IMG/VR virus record: IMGVR_UViG_3300013119_000806 | Coordinates: 1-62,584 of that record | Direction: 5' to 3' (one strand) | DNA: 62,584 nucleotides | From: a virus | Part shown: piece after piece, positions 1-7,117 of the stretch | How positions within the stretch are numbered: the first letter of the stretch is position 1 | How the letters are laid out: every line of letters starts with the position of its first letter | Program-made: the position numbers and the translations under genes | The notes under the pieces: model-generated | Databases searched by the model: none | Told to the model about the DNA's origin: nothing | What the model saw: the letters and a program-made list of their open reading frames with translations, nothing else

Positions 1-63
1 AATGGATATGGCAACTCACTTCTAATGAGTAGAATCCTGGTTCGAGTCCAGGCGGAAGTGCCA
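1..63 (+). tRNA. tRNA-Arg(UCU), 5' truncated by the window edge
   Basis: The anticodon arm ACTCA-CTTCTAA-TGAGT gives anticodon TCT (reads AGA). A good T arm (CCTGG-TTCGAGT-CCAGG) follows, then the 3' acceptor strand CGGAAGT, a discriminator G and an encoded CCA at 61-63. The 5' acceptor strand and part of the D arm lie before the window. It is the first of six tRNAs in this cluster. AGA is often a rare codon in bacteria and is a common choice for phage tRNAs. Confidence 0.9.
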
Positions 64-65
64 AT

Positions 66-143
66 GCCGCTTTAGCTTAGTTGCTCCAAAGCACCCCACT
101 TGTAATGGGGAGATCCTGAGTTGGAATCTCAGAAGTGGCTCCA
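66..143 (+). tRNA. tRNA-Thr(UGU)
   Basis: Complete cloverleaf. The acceptor GCCGCTT (66-72) pairs with AAGTGGC, and the anticodon arm CCCCA-CTTGTAA-TGGGG has anticodon TGT. The T arm is CTGAG-TTGGAAT-CTCAG, and CCA is encoded at the 3' end. The T loop starts TTGGAAT instead of TTCGAAT, a small deviation. It lies two bases after the preceding tRNA, so the two are probably processed from one transcript. Confidence 0.9.
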
Positions 144-179
144 TCAGTCCTGGTCATGACTATATAAACTGACTATTGT

Positions 180-255
180 GCGTCCATAACTCAATTGGTA
201 GAGTGTCAGCCTTCCAAGCTGAATGTTGTCGGTTCGAGGCCGACTGGACGCTCCA
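180..255 (+). tRNA. tRNA-Gly(UCC)
   Basis: The acceptor GCGTCCA pairs perfectly with TGGACGC. The anticodon arm TCAGC-CTTCCAA-GCTGA gives anticodon TCC (reads GGA). The T arm is TCGGT-TCGAGGC-type and CCA is encoded (253-255). It is separated from tRNA-Thr by about 36 bases with no obvious signal. Confidence 0.92.
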
Positions 256-331
256 ATAATGCTCCTTGGTTCAAGCGACGGAAGGTGACTTTTCACCGCT
301 TTTTGTTGAATGCTAGAGCACAAACTACTCA

Positions 332-366
332 GCCATACTACATACTACATAATACATAATACATTG
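332..366 (+). repeat. AT-rich micro-repeat (ACTACATA / ATACATA)
   Basis: Short imperfect tandem copies of a 7-8 base unit (ctacata, ctacata, atacata, atacatt) lie directly upstream of the HNH endonuclease gene. They may be replication slippage at the edge of an inserted homing endonuclease gene. No regulatory role can be inferred. Confidence 0.6.
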
Positions 367-383
367 AGTTAGGGGTCGATATA

Positions 384-731
384 ATGAATTATTGCAGGGA
401 ATGTAGCAAGGTGTTCGATTATACACCAGAATTGCGGAAAAAGGGTTATAGGAAGTCTCTCTGCAATTCTTGTTCTGTGACTCTAGCCAGACGCAGGCGT
501 AAACAGAAAGCAATAGATTATAAAGGGGGATGCTGTCAGGTTTGTGGTTACAACAAATATAATGGTGCATTACATTTTCATCATATCAAGCCAGACCATA
601 AGGATTTTGCATTCTCAGCTAAAGGTATTCCTAGAACCTGGGAGGCTCAGAAAGTCGAACTCGACAAATGCACCCTGTTATGTTCTAATTGTCACAGCGA
701 AACACACGCCGGTTTGCTTGATATTCACTAA
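384..731 (+). CDS. HNH homing endonuclease, 115 aa
   Basis: A free-standing HNH nuclease that would cut DNA and promote spread of its own gene. Zinc-binding pairs are C4/C7 with C27/C30 at the N terminus and C51/C54 with C100/C103 around the HNH fold. The catalytic HH pair is at 66-67 (motif HFHHIKPDHK), and the last metal-binding segment is CSNCHSETH. A weak AGGGG ribosome site lies upstream of the ATG. The gene sits between tRNA-Gly and tRNA-Ala in the same orientation, and no intron is evident around it. Such genes commonly insert beside phage tRNAs. The family call is secure; the target site is unknown. Confidence 0.9.
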   Translation: MNYCRECSKVFDYTPELRKKGYRKSLCNSCSVTLARRRRKQKAIDYKGGCCQVCGYNKYNGALHFHHIKPDHKDFAFSAKGIPRTWEAQKVELDKCTLLCSNCHSETHAGLLDIH

Positions 732-741
732 CAGCCTTTTG

Positions 742-815
742 GGGGGATTAGCTCAGTTGGTAGTAGCGTTACCTTTGCAAGGTAAATGTCATCCGTTCGA
801 TCCGGATATCCTCCA
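742..815 (+). tRNA. tRNA-Ala(UGC)
   Basis: The acceptor GGGGGAT pairs with ATCCTCC (one G-U pair). The D arm is GCTCAGTTGGTAGTAGC, and the anticodon arm TTACC-TTTGCAA-GGTAA gives anticodon TGC. The T arm is ATCCG-TTCGATC-CGGAT. CCA is not encoded (ACAA follows), unlike the three preceding tRNAs, so the host CCA-adding enzyme would be needed. Confidence 0.93.
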
Positions 816-869
816 CAACAGAGTGCGATTCTGGCTCTTGACCTTGGTAGGTCATAAAACTGCCATTAC

Positions 870-957
870 GGAGAGTTGGCCGAGTGGTCGAAGGCGGTTG
901 ATTAGAAATCATCTGTAGCGCAAGTTACCGAGAGTTCGAACCTCTCACTCTCCTCCA
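870..957 (+). tRNA. tRNA-Ser(AGA) with long variable arm
   Basis: The acceptor GGAGAGT pairs with ACTCTCC, and the long variable arm (GTAGCGCAAGTTAC region) is typical of serine tRNAs. The T arm GAGAG-TTCGAAC-CTCTC is perfect and CCA is encoded at 955-957. The anticodon loop reads TTAGAAA, so the anticodon is AGA with A at position 34. That is uncommon in bacteria, where UGA and GGA usually read UCN codons. The anticodon stem has one T-T mismatch. Confidence 0.88.
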
Positions 958-997
958 AAGAAGTTAGCTGATCTTCTTGATCCAAAATCAGCCCTGT

Positions 998-1069
998 GCT
1001 CGCATCGTCTATCGGTTAGGACTCAAGGTTTTCATCCTTGCAAGTGGGGTTCGATTCCCCATGCGAGTA
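998..1069 (+). tRNA. tRNA-Glu(UUC)
   Basis: The acceptor GCTCGCA pairs with TGCGAGT, with a G-T pair at the end. The anticodon arm CAAGG-TTTTCAT-CCTTG gives anticodon TTC. The T arm is TGGGG-TTCGATT-CCCCA. No CCA is encoded. It is the last tRNA of the cluster and is followed closely by a terminator. Confidence 0.92.
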
Positions 1070-1080
1070 CAACAACACTA

Positions 1081-1127
1081 AACCCACCCTTCTCATTAAA
1101 TTGAGTTGGGTGGGTTTTTCTTTTTTT
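1081..1127 (+). terminator. Rho-independent terminator of the tRNA cluster
   Basis: A perfect nine-base stem, AACCCACCC (1081-1089) with GGGTGGGTT (1108-1116), encloses an inner partly paired loop. A T-rich run (1115-1127) follows. It ends the tRNA transcript just before the Smr gene. Confidence 0.93.
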
Positions 1128-1139
1128 GTGCCCGCTTTC

Positions 1140-1146
1140 CTATTTA
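1140..1146 (+). promoter_or_regulatory. CTATTTA motif (candidate late promoter)
   Basis: CTATTTA lies only four bases before the ATG at 1151. If used like the other copies, transcription would start at or after the start codon, so this copy may be fortuitous or give a leaderless transcript. Confidence 0.35.
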
Positions 1147-1150
1147 GAAC

Positions 1151-1375
1151 ATGAGTGTCCCCGAGATAGATTTACATGGACTACGACGCCGGCGAGCGGA
1201 ATCAGTCCTCAGGAGTTGGATCCCTCGCCAGAGGGTCCCTTTCCGTATTATCACGGGCAACGGAGGCACACTCGCCAAACTAGCGAAAGAGATTTTAGAC
1301 GCCAAAGGTTATAAATACCAAAACGCAAGTGATTGGAATTTAGGATGCCTTGTTATTTACGAAAGGAAGAGATAA
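1151..1375 (+). CDS. Smr-domain protein (small MutS-related), 74 aa
   Basis: A stand-alone Smr domain, a fold that binds and may nick branched DNA or act on RNA. The hallmark motif DLHG is at residues 7-10, and the conserved TGNGG follows at about 40-44 in the segment FRIITGNGGTLAKL. The C terminus ends in a short basic tail. The length (74 residues) is about that of the bare domain. The ATG has little ribosome-binding sequence. The stop codon overlaps the endolysin start (TAATG). A role in resolving phage DNA, or in cleaving mRNA on stalled ribosomes as known for some Smr proteins, is possible but not shown here. Confidence 0.85.
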   Translation: MSVPEIDLHGLRRRRAESVLRSWIPRQRVPFRIITGNGGTLAKLAKEILDAKGYKYQNASDWNLGCLVIYERKR

Positions 1376-1767
1376 TGGCAAACTTCGGAAAAGCATCAAA
1401 AAGCAGGCTTGCGACCTGCCACCCAGACCTACAAGCGATTTTCAACGAGGTCATCAAGATCGTTGATTGCTCAGTCCTTTGCGGGCACAGAAACAAAGAG
1501 GACCAAAATGAAGCAGTCCGCCAAGGACGATCAAAAGTCAGTTGGCCAAGAGGCAAACACAATACCACCCCATCCAACGCTGTCGATGTTGCCCCCTACC
1601 CAATTGATTGGCAAGACAAAGAGAGATTCTACTTCTTCGCAGGCGTAGTCCTTGCAGTCGCCAAACAACAAGGCGTTGATATCAGGTGGGGAGGAGATTG
1701 GAACAGCAACAACAACTTCAAAGACCAAACCTTCTTCGATCTCCCTCACTTTGAGTTGCGAAGTTGA
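1375..1767 (+). CDS. M15 peptidase endolysin (VanY/L-Ala-D-Glu endopeptidase type), 130 aa
   Basis: A small peptidoglycan peptidase of the LAS/M15 family, most likely a lysis endolysin cutting stem peptides. Zinc ligands fit H62 and D71 in the motif KHNTTPSNAVDVAPY and H125 in DLPHFELR; the substrate-binding segment GHRNKEDQNEAV precedes them at 37-47. Its size matches the single-domain T5-type endolysins. I chose the ATG at 1375 (MANFGKASK), preceded by GGAAGAG; an upstream in-frame start falls inside the Smr gene. No signal peptide is present, so a holin would be needed, and none is recognised nearby. Confidence 0.88.
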   Translation: MANFGKASKSRLATCHPDLQAIFNEVIKIVDCSVLCGHRNKEDQNEAVRQGRSKVSWPRGKHNTTPSNAVDVAPYPIDWQDKERFYFFAGVVLAVAKQQGVDIRWGGDWNSNNNFKDQTFFDLPHFELRS

Positions 1768-1778
1768 AGGGAACCGAA

Positions 1779-1973
1779 ATGTCCCCAATCACCAGATATA
1801 CCTACCCTTGCCCTCACGCAACCAGCATCACAGCCACCATCGCCCACCCCGCCCCACCAAGAGTGACTACGGCTCCTCTACGAGACACTTACACGCCTAT
1901 TATCTCACCTAAAAAGGTGATGGGGGTCCTCTATGGTCCCTCGGGCAACAAAAGAAAGATAAAGACAAAATGA
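1779..1973 (+). CDS. Small hypothetical protein, 64 aa
   Basis: I do not recognise this protein. The ATG at 1779 has a good ribosome site (GAAGGGAACCGAA). The reading frame also opens as a TTG at 1764 overlapping the endolysin stop. Its stop overlaps the next start as ATGA (1970-1973), which supports a real translated gene. The sequence is rich in Pro, Thr and Ala in the first half and basic at the end (SGNKRKIKTK). No transmembrane segment is evident. The 3' end contains one copy of the recurrent GGCAACAAAA motif. Confidence 0.5.
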   Translation: MSPITRYTYPCPHATSITATIAHPAPPRVTTAPLRDTYTPIISPKKVMGVLYGPSGNKRKIKTK

Positions 1974-2431
1974 AACACCTATCCGCAAACAAATGGCGAT
2001 CACTCACAGGAGCCCCAGTCCCCGATATCCTAGAAGAAGTCCGCAAGCGAAACCTCGAAAACAAATACACAATCCACATCGGCACAGACAGCAAGCAATA
2101 CTCCTTCAATACAGTCATCGTCACAACCATCTGCTTCCGTGAAAAGGGTTATGGCGTCATCGTGTTCTTCCAGAGAAACGAGATCCCCAACTTCACCAAC
2201 ATCCCCGAGCGCCTCATTCATGAAACCATCGTCTCGCTGGAGTGTGCAGAGCTATTGAGAACCGAGGCGCATGTCTCCCCATCGGTCCATCTAGACATCA
2301 ACACCAGGGAGTCAGCCAGGAGCACTCGCATCCTCTCAGCTGCCTCTGGTATGGTTGAGGGTATGGGTTTCCCTGTGTCTGTGAAACCTGATGCTTGGGC
2401 TGCGGATATTGCGGATATGTTTACTCGTTAG
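1970..2431 (+). CDS. RNase H-like protein of the DUF458/YkuK family, 153 aa
   Basis: The N-terminal half contains IHIGTDSKQ followed by a beta strand TVIVTTICF, the usual opening of the DUF458 (YkuK) RNase H-like fold. A central acidic helix (ERLIHETIVSLECAELL) and the strand SVHLDINTR supply further acidic residues, and the end is VKPDAWAADIADMFTR. Members are predicted nucleases, but the activity is not established. The gene is joined to the small upstream gene by an ATGA overlap. Confidence 0.75.
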   Translation: MKHLSANKWRSLTGAPVPDILEEVRKRNLENKYTIHIGTDSKQYSFNTVIVTTICFREKGYGVIVFFQRNEIPNFTNIPERLIHETIVSLECAELLRTEAHVSPSVHLDINTRESARSTRILSAASGMVEGMGFPVSVKPDAWAADIADMFTR

Positions 2432-2449
2432 TTTTCTTTTTGTTGCCGC

Positions 2450-2456
2450 CTATTTA
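2450..2456 (+). promoter_or_regulatory. CTATTTA motif (candidate late promoter)
   Basis: CTATTTAT lies 24 bases before the GTG start at 2481 and has no -35 element. The spacing leaves room for a short leader with the ribosome site ATAAGGG. A reverse-strand copy of the GGCAACAAAA motif abuts it upstream. Confidence 0.6.
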
Positions 2457-2480
2457 TGGTAAACAATAAGGGCTCTATCA

Positions 2481-3383
2481 GTGACAGCTATTTCAGACAT
2501 CAATGCATTTTTGCTAAATCTCCGTAATGCGGGGACTTTGCCTACGACCCTGCATGACCAATCCCCTTCTGGTGCCTCCAACAAAAGGCAGAAGGTTATC
2601 GAGGAGTATCGTCAAGATCTCTCTGATGTTTCCTCCTATTTGCCTCTTTCCGTCTCTGCGCGATCTTCGGCAGACATCAACCAGCGTCCCATCAACACAC
2701 CTCACCTTGTCTCTGCTGGCGGCGAGCCTTCGTTAGGACTGGATGAGACGAGGACCAACCTGCTTCATGTCTTCCTCGGGACTGGGTTGTCGACTGAGAA
2801 CCTTCTGCTCCATCTTGTCGCTGATGAGTGGAGTGGCTCTGGAGCATGGGTTGATTTGTCGTCGAACGCATTCTCGCTTGCTCCGGGTGGAACAAACGCT
2901 CCATCGAAGGTCGTTGCTGGACTCGGCGGCTCGGCTGGCGTAGAGTTCACAGGAAACAGCAGTTACTTCGAGATCGATGGCCCTGATGCTGCCCTAAGCG
3001 ACCTCTCGGGCAAAGTCACCTACATCGTATTCACCGCTACAGAGCAAGTTGGGGTCACTGATGACGTCCCAAGCATCAATACCGACTCAAACAGCATAAG
3101 CAACATCTCTGGCGCTGGCGACTTCGAAGTATTTGCGGCAAGAAACATAAACGGAAGTATCTCGATCAAGACCCTGAGCGCCTACAACACCCCTGTATCA
3201 CTCGAAACAGGAGCCACATCACAAGGCAACGACTTGATCTTTATCGCAGACGACCCAACCACAAATAACCTAACAAACAAGAAGATGGCTGAAGTTGCGA
3301 TTTATTCAGCAACGCACACAGATGACGAGATGCTTACTAACCTAAACTCACTTTACAGCAAGTATTCACTCCAAACATCGTAG
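2481..3383 (+). CDS. Virion appendage protein with LamG/concanavalin-like domain, 300 aa
   Basis: It starts with GTG behind ATAAGGG. Residues 1-80 form a Ser/Thr-rich attachment region. From about 85 the sequence (LLLHLVADEW, VEFTGNSSYFEIDGPD, KVTYIVFTATEQ, KKMAEVAIYSATHTDDEM) has the beta-strand pattern of a LamG/concanavalin A-like sandwich, with the typical closing helix that counts elements of an alignment. Such domains in phage fibres bind glycans. It is the first gene of the fibre cluster and follows a CTATTTA motif. The exact virion location is inferred. Confidence 0.6.
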   Translation: MTAISDINAFLLNLRNAGTLPTTLHDQSPSGASNKRQKVIEEYRQDLSDVSSYLPLSVSARSSADINQRPINTPHLVSAGGEPSLGLDETRTNLLHVFLGTGLSTENLLLHLVADEWSGSGAWVDLSSNAFSLAPGGTNAPSKVVAGLGGSAGVEFTGNSSYFEIDGPDAALSDLSGKVTYIVFTATEQVGVTDDVPSINTDSNSISNISGAGDFEVFAARNINGSISIKTLSAYNTPVSLETGATSQGNDLIFIADDPTTNNLTNKKMAEVAIYSATHTDDEMLTNLNSLYSKYSLQTS

Positions 3384-3389
3384 TGATGA

Positions 3390-3396
3390 CTATTTA
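3390..3396 (+). promoter_or_regulatory. CTATTTA motif (candidate late promoter)
   Basis: CTATTTAC begins six bases after the previous stop codon and 21 bases before the ATG at 3418. No -35 box is visible. Confidence 0.65.
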
Positions 3397-3417
3397 CCAG
3401 ACAAGAGGTACTAACAA

Positions 3418-4392
3418 ATGACAAAATTCATCATAGGCGACATCGGCGACATAGCGCCCTTCCCAGTAGCAGTCAACTCTGGAGAAGTTTCAGGGTCGCT
3501 CGTGATCGATAACACGGTTGGTCCTGCCCCTGCCGCCACCAATGCCCTCGAAGTGACGGGTAGCGTCTACATTGGCGGCGACTTGACTGTTGTCGGCTCA
3601 ACGACCACCATTGACGTGACAGAACTTCTCATTGACGACAAGCTACTCACACTCAATGATGGCGGGGTAGCAGGAAGCGGAACAGGCGCAGGCATCGAAA
3701 TAGAAGAAGATGGCGCTCCCACTGGCTTCATCAAGACAGACGGAACAGGAGACTGGACCTTCATGGGAGCAGGCACAGCCGCCGCAGCCACCCTAACCCT
3801 CGACATTGATTCCTCGGCAACAATAAACATAAATGGAAACCTAACCGTTGAGAGCGCATCAGCAATAAATCAAGACCTAACAACAGATGCCAGCCCAACC
3901 TTCAACGGTCTCACAGTCACCTCAATAACAGGTGACGGCTCAGGACTCACCAATGTCGGAGAAGTGAGCGCAATAGCCAACGGAGCAGACAACCGCCTCG
4001 TCACATTCAGCAGCACGAGCGCCCTAAATGGGGAAGCGAACCTTACATTCGATGGTTCAGTCTTCAATATCGCTGGTGGTATTCAGCACAAAAGGACCGC
4101 CTTTGTGGCGTCAGGACCGACAACAACCTACACACCTCTTACAACGGACTATGTCGTCGGGATAGACACGACCTCAGCAGCAGCGACGATCAACCTTCCA
4201 GCAGCAAGCTCATTCGAAGAAGGGCAACTGCTCGTCCTAAAAGACGAAGGTGGTAGTGCAGGCACAAATAACATAACGGTCAATAGGGCTGGTTCGGATG
4301 CTATTGATGCGTCCACTTCGATCACTCTGTCTTCCAACTATGCCGCTATTAGTATTTATTCTAACGGCACCGACAAGTGGCATATCTACTAA
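3418..4392 (+). CDS. Tail fibre-like structural protein, 324 aa
   Basis: A low-complexity beta protein rich in Gly, Thr, Ala and Asp. It contains the fibre module GDLTVVGSTTTIDVTELL followed by DDKLLTLNDGG at about 58-86, which recurs almost unchanged in the 4646 gene, and repeats such as LTVTSITGDGSGLTNVGEV. The last 80 residues (TINLPAASSFEEGQLLVLKDEGG, ITLSSNYAAISIYSNGTDKWHIY) resemble the terminal knob that closes many phage fibre shafts. It probably forms trimers. The receptor specificity is unknown. Confidence 0.7.
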   Translation: MTKFIIGDIGDIAPFPVAVNSGEVSGSLVIDNTVGPAPAATNALEVTGSVYIGGDLTVVGSTTTIDVTELLIDDKLLTLNDGGVAGSGTGAGIEIEEDGAPTGFIKTDGTGDWTFMGAGTAAAATLTLDIDSSATININGNLTVESASAINQDLTTDASPTFNGLTVTSITGDGSGLTNVGEVSAIANGADNRLVTFSSTSALNGEANLTFDGSVFNIAGGIQHKRTAFVASGPTTTYTPLTTDYVVGIDTTSAAATINLPAASSFEEGQLLVLKDEGGSAGTNNITVNRAGSDAIDASTSITLSSNYAAISIYSNGTDKWHIY

Positions 4393-4468
4393 TTCAATAA
4401 GTTGCGATAGTCACCAAAAAGAAATAAAGAAAATACACATTTTATCGGTCATTTGCCCCATGAATAGA

Positions 4469-4475
4469 CTATTTA
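4469..4475 (+). promoter_or_regulatory. CTATTTA motif with a long structured leader
   Basis: CTATTTAT sits 170 bases upstream of the ATG at 4646. The 4393-4645 gap has no gene. If this copy is a promoter, the leader would be about 160 bases. It contains a 6-bp hairpin (GTCCCA 4534-4539 with TGGGAC 4549-4554) and a small GTGG/CCAC hairpin (4572-4585). A strong ribosome site, TATAGGAG, precedes the start codon. Confidence 0.5.
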
Positions 4476-4645
4476 TCACGGTTGTAGAAACAGTTTCCAA
4501 CAAGTTCCAATAAAACAAATACTTATCCCTAAGGTCCCAGTTAAATGGTGGGACATGGTTACGATGATAGCGTGGGTTGCTCCACACAATAGGTTTCATC
4601 AATAGGTTACAACTTAACTAATAACCATATATAGGAGAAATTATT

Positions 4646-5794
4646 ATGGCTTATGGATTTTATAAAAGTCGTTCGATCGAGGCTGCTGCCATCGAGTCGA
4701 ACGCAATTACATCCAGCGAGATCGCATCAGGTGCAGTCGGCTCTGACGAGATTGAAGATGCAGCAATCGTTGATGGCGACGTTGCAGCTGGAACTCTAAC
4801 CTCTGCTAAGTTGGCTGAGTTTGTCGACGACGACGCAATGGAGACCGTCTCGACGACGTCAATCCACTCTGGCGCGTCTATCAAGGCTTATGTTGACGGT
4901 GAAATTACCGGCGTCAACTCTGGTGCAGGCAACATCCAGTCTGAACTAGATGCCACCCAAGCTGGTGCTGGACTAGGCGCCGATGGTGCATATAACGCCG
5001 ACGCTGCTCGTGCCTACATCGGCGCAGCGGTGTCCCTTGATGAGGCCGACGAGTTGCTGTCTGTCCAACTCGCGACCACCGCTGCCGGTCTTGCAGCGGA
5101 GATTACTGCCCGCGGTACCGCTGACAGCGACGAGGCGACCGCTCGCGGCGCCGCTGACACTGCGCTAAGTGGCCGCCTTGATGTTCTAGAGGGATCAGGT
5201 GCGATACAGGGTGTTGGAACAGGCAGCAGCCCATCCTTCACTGACCTCGTCGTCAGTGGCAATCTCACCGTGAGCGGCACAACCACTACCCTCGACGTCA
5301 GCGAGCTACTAGTAGAGGACGTACTCATCCGTATGGCTTCTGGCGCCGGCGCCCTCGCTGTGGGACAAGGTTTCGAGATCGGTGCGGACTTGGCATCGTT
5401 CAAGATCGACGCTAACGATTACTTCGCCTCATCTCAGGATATCGCGGCGAGCAACTTCCGCGGCAACCTAATAGGTGCTGTCACTGGCAACGTCACTGGC
5501 AACGTCTCTGGCAACCTCGCAGGTGAAGCTTCACTTACGAGCCTCAAGCTCGGAGCATTCGCTCAACCCGGAGCAAACACCAAATTCTCTGAGATGTCTG
5601 GGAACTGCATTGACCTCGATGGTGGATCGCTCGACCTTGATGTGGACCCTACCACCGCCGGTGGTAAAATGCTCTTCGTGCGTAACAGCGCGGCTGGTGA
5701 TGCCTCCATCACTGGTCGTCTCTCAGTCACTCTCCCAGAGGATGCTTCGGTTATGCTTATCGCTGATGCGACTGGCGAGTGGGTGATCTTCTAG
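4646..5794 (+). CDS. Tail fibre protein, 382 aa
   Basis: The N terminus (MAYGFYKSRSIEAAAIESNAITSSEIASGAVGSDEIEDAAI in meaning, residues 1-41) is a repeat of short stretches of the type often found in fibre proximal ends. An Ala-rich helical region (about 125-180) is followed by the shared module GSSPSFTDLVVSGNLTVSGT and the DVSELLVEDVLIRM segment, matching the 3418 protein. A GNVTGNVSGN repeat at about 277-290 is encoded by 12-base DNA repeats. The C terminus ends in a beta knob ending GEWVIF. It is probably highly expressed: it has a long leader, a strong ribosome site and a terminator right after it. Confidence 0.7.
   Translation: MAYGFYKSRSIEAAAIESNAITSSEIASGAVGSDEIEDAAIVDGDVAAGTLTSAKLAEFVDDDAMETVSTTSIHSGASIKAYVDGEITGVNSGAGNIQSELDATQAGAGLGADGAYNADAARAYIGAAVSLDEADELLSVQLATTAAGLAAEITARGTADSDEATARGAADTALSGRLDVLEGSGAIQGVGTGSSPSFTDLVVSGNLTVSGTTTTLDVSELLVEDVLIRMASGAGALAVGQGFEIGADLASFKIDANDYFASSQDIAASNFRGNLIGAVTGNVTGNVSGNLAGEASLTSLKLGAFAQPGANTKFSEMSGNCIDLDGGSLDLDVDPTTAGGKMLFVRNSAAGDASITGRLSVTLPEDASVMLIADATGEWVIF
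5481..5516 (+). repeat. Three 12-bp tandem units in a fibre gene
   Basis: Units TCACTGGCAACG, TCACTGGCAACG and TCTCTGGCAACC encode the TGN/SGN repeats of the fibre. Such short in-frame repeats can change in number by slippage. Confidence 0.8.
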
Positions 5795-5855
5795 GATAAA
5801 CCCCTAGACGAGAATGTCCAAGGGTTAAACCTCGGACGAGAAAAACGCTATCAGC

Positions 5856-5886
5856 AAAAGGGGTGGGCTTCGGCTCACCCCTTTTG
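5856..5886 (+). terminator. Rho-independent terminator after the fibre gene
   Basis: AAAAGGGGTGGGC pairs with GCTCACCCCTTTT around a TTCG tetraloop (one G-T pair) and is followed by T-rich sequence. It separates the 4646 gene from the next transcription unit. Confidence 0.95.
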
Positions 5887-5897
5887 TTTGTGTGGAC

Positions 5898-5904
5898 CTA
5901 TTTA
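5898..5904 (+). promoter_or_regulatory. CTATTTA motif (candidate late promoter)
   Basis: CTATTTAC lies 19 bases before the ATG at 5924 and just after a strong terminator. It is therefore the only visible source of transcription for the genes 5924-9154. Confidence 0.7.
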
Positions 5905-5923
5905 CATCAAAGAGGAGACACCC

Positions 5924-6529
5924 ATGACTTTTAACTACATTTCAGGCTCAATGCCAATCGACGAATTCACATCAGTCCATGATTCAGAGAAGAAGACGAA
6001 GGTTCGTTTTCTAGATAATCAATTGATTTTTGTTGCCGGAGGAAACTCGGTCCTTTCGGTCGCTTCGGCTGCCGCCATGATCCAAGGACACCTATCTGTC
6101 TCAAAGCAGTTCGCAGCAGGAGAGCAATCAATCGCCAGCACAGCAGGCGTCGGCGGCGCAAGTTCCAACACTATCCTCAACTTCAATGAGGGGAACACGA
6201 TCTATCTGTCCCTAGAACATAACAATGGTGTCATAACTGTGGATGAGAGTTCACTTGTGGTTGGCGCAGAGTACACTATTGTCCTACAACAAGACGCAAC
6301 AGGAGGCAACAGTGTCCTAATAGATACACTTGCGCACGCTGGCTCTTGGAACAAAGGGAGTTGGTCTGGCTGCCCCACACAACTCAACACCTTTATGTTT
6401 TCGGCAATGCCCACTATCTCCACAGCAGCAGGTGCGATCGATGTCCTCACCTGTAAGTGCGTCCAAGTAAACACGGGCTCTGGAAAGACTTCTAAACTCC
6501 TCTCTACCTTGACGAACAACTTCCAGTAA
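5924..6529 (+). CDS. Virion-associated beta protein, 201 aa
   Basis: The ATG at 5924 has a strong ribosome site (AAAGAGGAG), so I prefer it to the upstream in-frame start at 5888, which would place the promoter motif inside the gene. The N terminus (FLDNQLIFVAGGNSVLSV) and the segment LVVGAEYTIVLQQDATGGN resemble phage fibre tip or receptor-binding beta domains. There is no signal peptide. It lies in a cluster of fibre genes, so an appendage role is inferred. Not otherwise recognised. Confidence 0.5.
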   Translation: MTFNYISGSMPIDEFTSVHDSEKKTKVRFLDNQLIFVAGGNSVLSVASAAAMIQGHLSVSKQFAAGEQSIASTAGVGGASSNTILNFNEGNTIYLSLEHNNGVITVDESSLVVGAEYTIVLQQDATGGNSVLIDTLAHAGSWNKGSWSGCPTQLNTFMFSAMPTISTAAGAIDVLTCKCVQVNTGSGKTSKLLSTLTNNFQ

Positions 6530-6530
6530 A

Positions 6531-7103
6531 ATGCTAATGTCTTCCTCAAAATCAGCCCCCCTTGGGATGCTAACTTCCCTAATGAACGAAGGCGGCTCTC
6601 CTTGGGACGACCCATCTGTCGCTGTGACCACTGACTCGTCCCTTTTAGTCCCCGTAAACTACTTTTACGAGATAGGAAGCGAGGAGATTTCGCTGTTTGC
6701 AGACAAGACCCTAACCACTCCCGCACCTAACGGCTGGTATCTCGAAAACAGAGCAGGAAGTCGGTGGATCTTTATGGTAAAGGGTGGGATAGTCCTCTCA
6801 CACACAGAGAAGATAGTTCCCGAACTCACCAAGTTTATGATCTACTGCCCAATAACCCCTGCTTGCAAAGCAAGACAAGACGGCACCCCCGTTTTGGTCT
6901 GGGCTAAGCTCATGCCTCCCCAAATCAATGACTACATCTACATGGACGCAATAGGCAACGCCCGACTTGACTCTGGTACCTATTGGTGCGAATCACATAA
7001 ACATGAAGGACACGTCTTCACGACCTCCGAAGTCCACTCAAGAGACAAACAGATAGGTCAAGTCGTAACCGTAATAGACTGCTCCGGCGGCAACCTAAAA
7101 TAA
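6531..7103 (+). CDS. Hypothetical protein of the tail-fibre cluster, 190 aa
   Basis: I do not recognise a family. It begins one base after the previous stop. Two close methionines (6531 and 6537) are possible starts, and neither has a clear ribosome site, so it is probably translationally coupled. The protein is predicted mainly beta with several Cys (CPITPAC, WCESHKHEGH) and a His-rich stretch near 155-165 that could bind metal. The neighbours suggest a virion or fibre accessory role, such as an adhesin tip or a fibre chaperone. Confidence 0.5.
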   Translation: MLMSSSKSAPLGMLTSLMNEGGSPWDDPSVAVTTDSSLLVPVNYFYEIGSEEISLFADKTLTTPAPNGWYLENRAGSRWIFMVKGGIVLSHTEKIVPELTKFMIYCPITPACKARQDGTPVLVWAKLMPPQINDYIYMDAIGNARLDSGTYWCESHKHEGHVFTTSEVHSRDKQIGQVVTVIDCSGGNLK

Positions 7104-7117
7104 AGGGATAAAACCAA

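Noticed and set aside
260-320. Possible degenerate tRNA (TGCTC/GAGCA ends, CTTTTCA-like loop, GTTGAAT)
   Set aside because: It is only 61 bases long, the anticodon stem is better explained by a simple GGTGA/TCACC hairpin, and there is no proper T stem or CCA. It may be a decayed tRNA, but the sequence alone does not support a call.
1903-1925. TCACCT/AGGTGA hairpin as a terminator in the 1779 gene
   Set aside because: The hairpin is short and no T run follows, and the reading frame continues through to a coupled gene.
5888-5923. Upstream start of the 5924 gene
   Set aside because: It includes the promoter motif and ribosome site in the coding part. The ATG at 5924 has AAAGAGGAG at the right distance.
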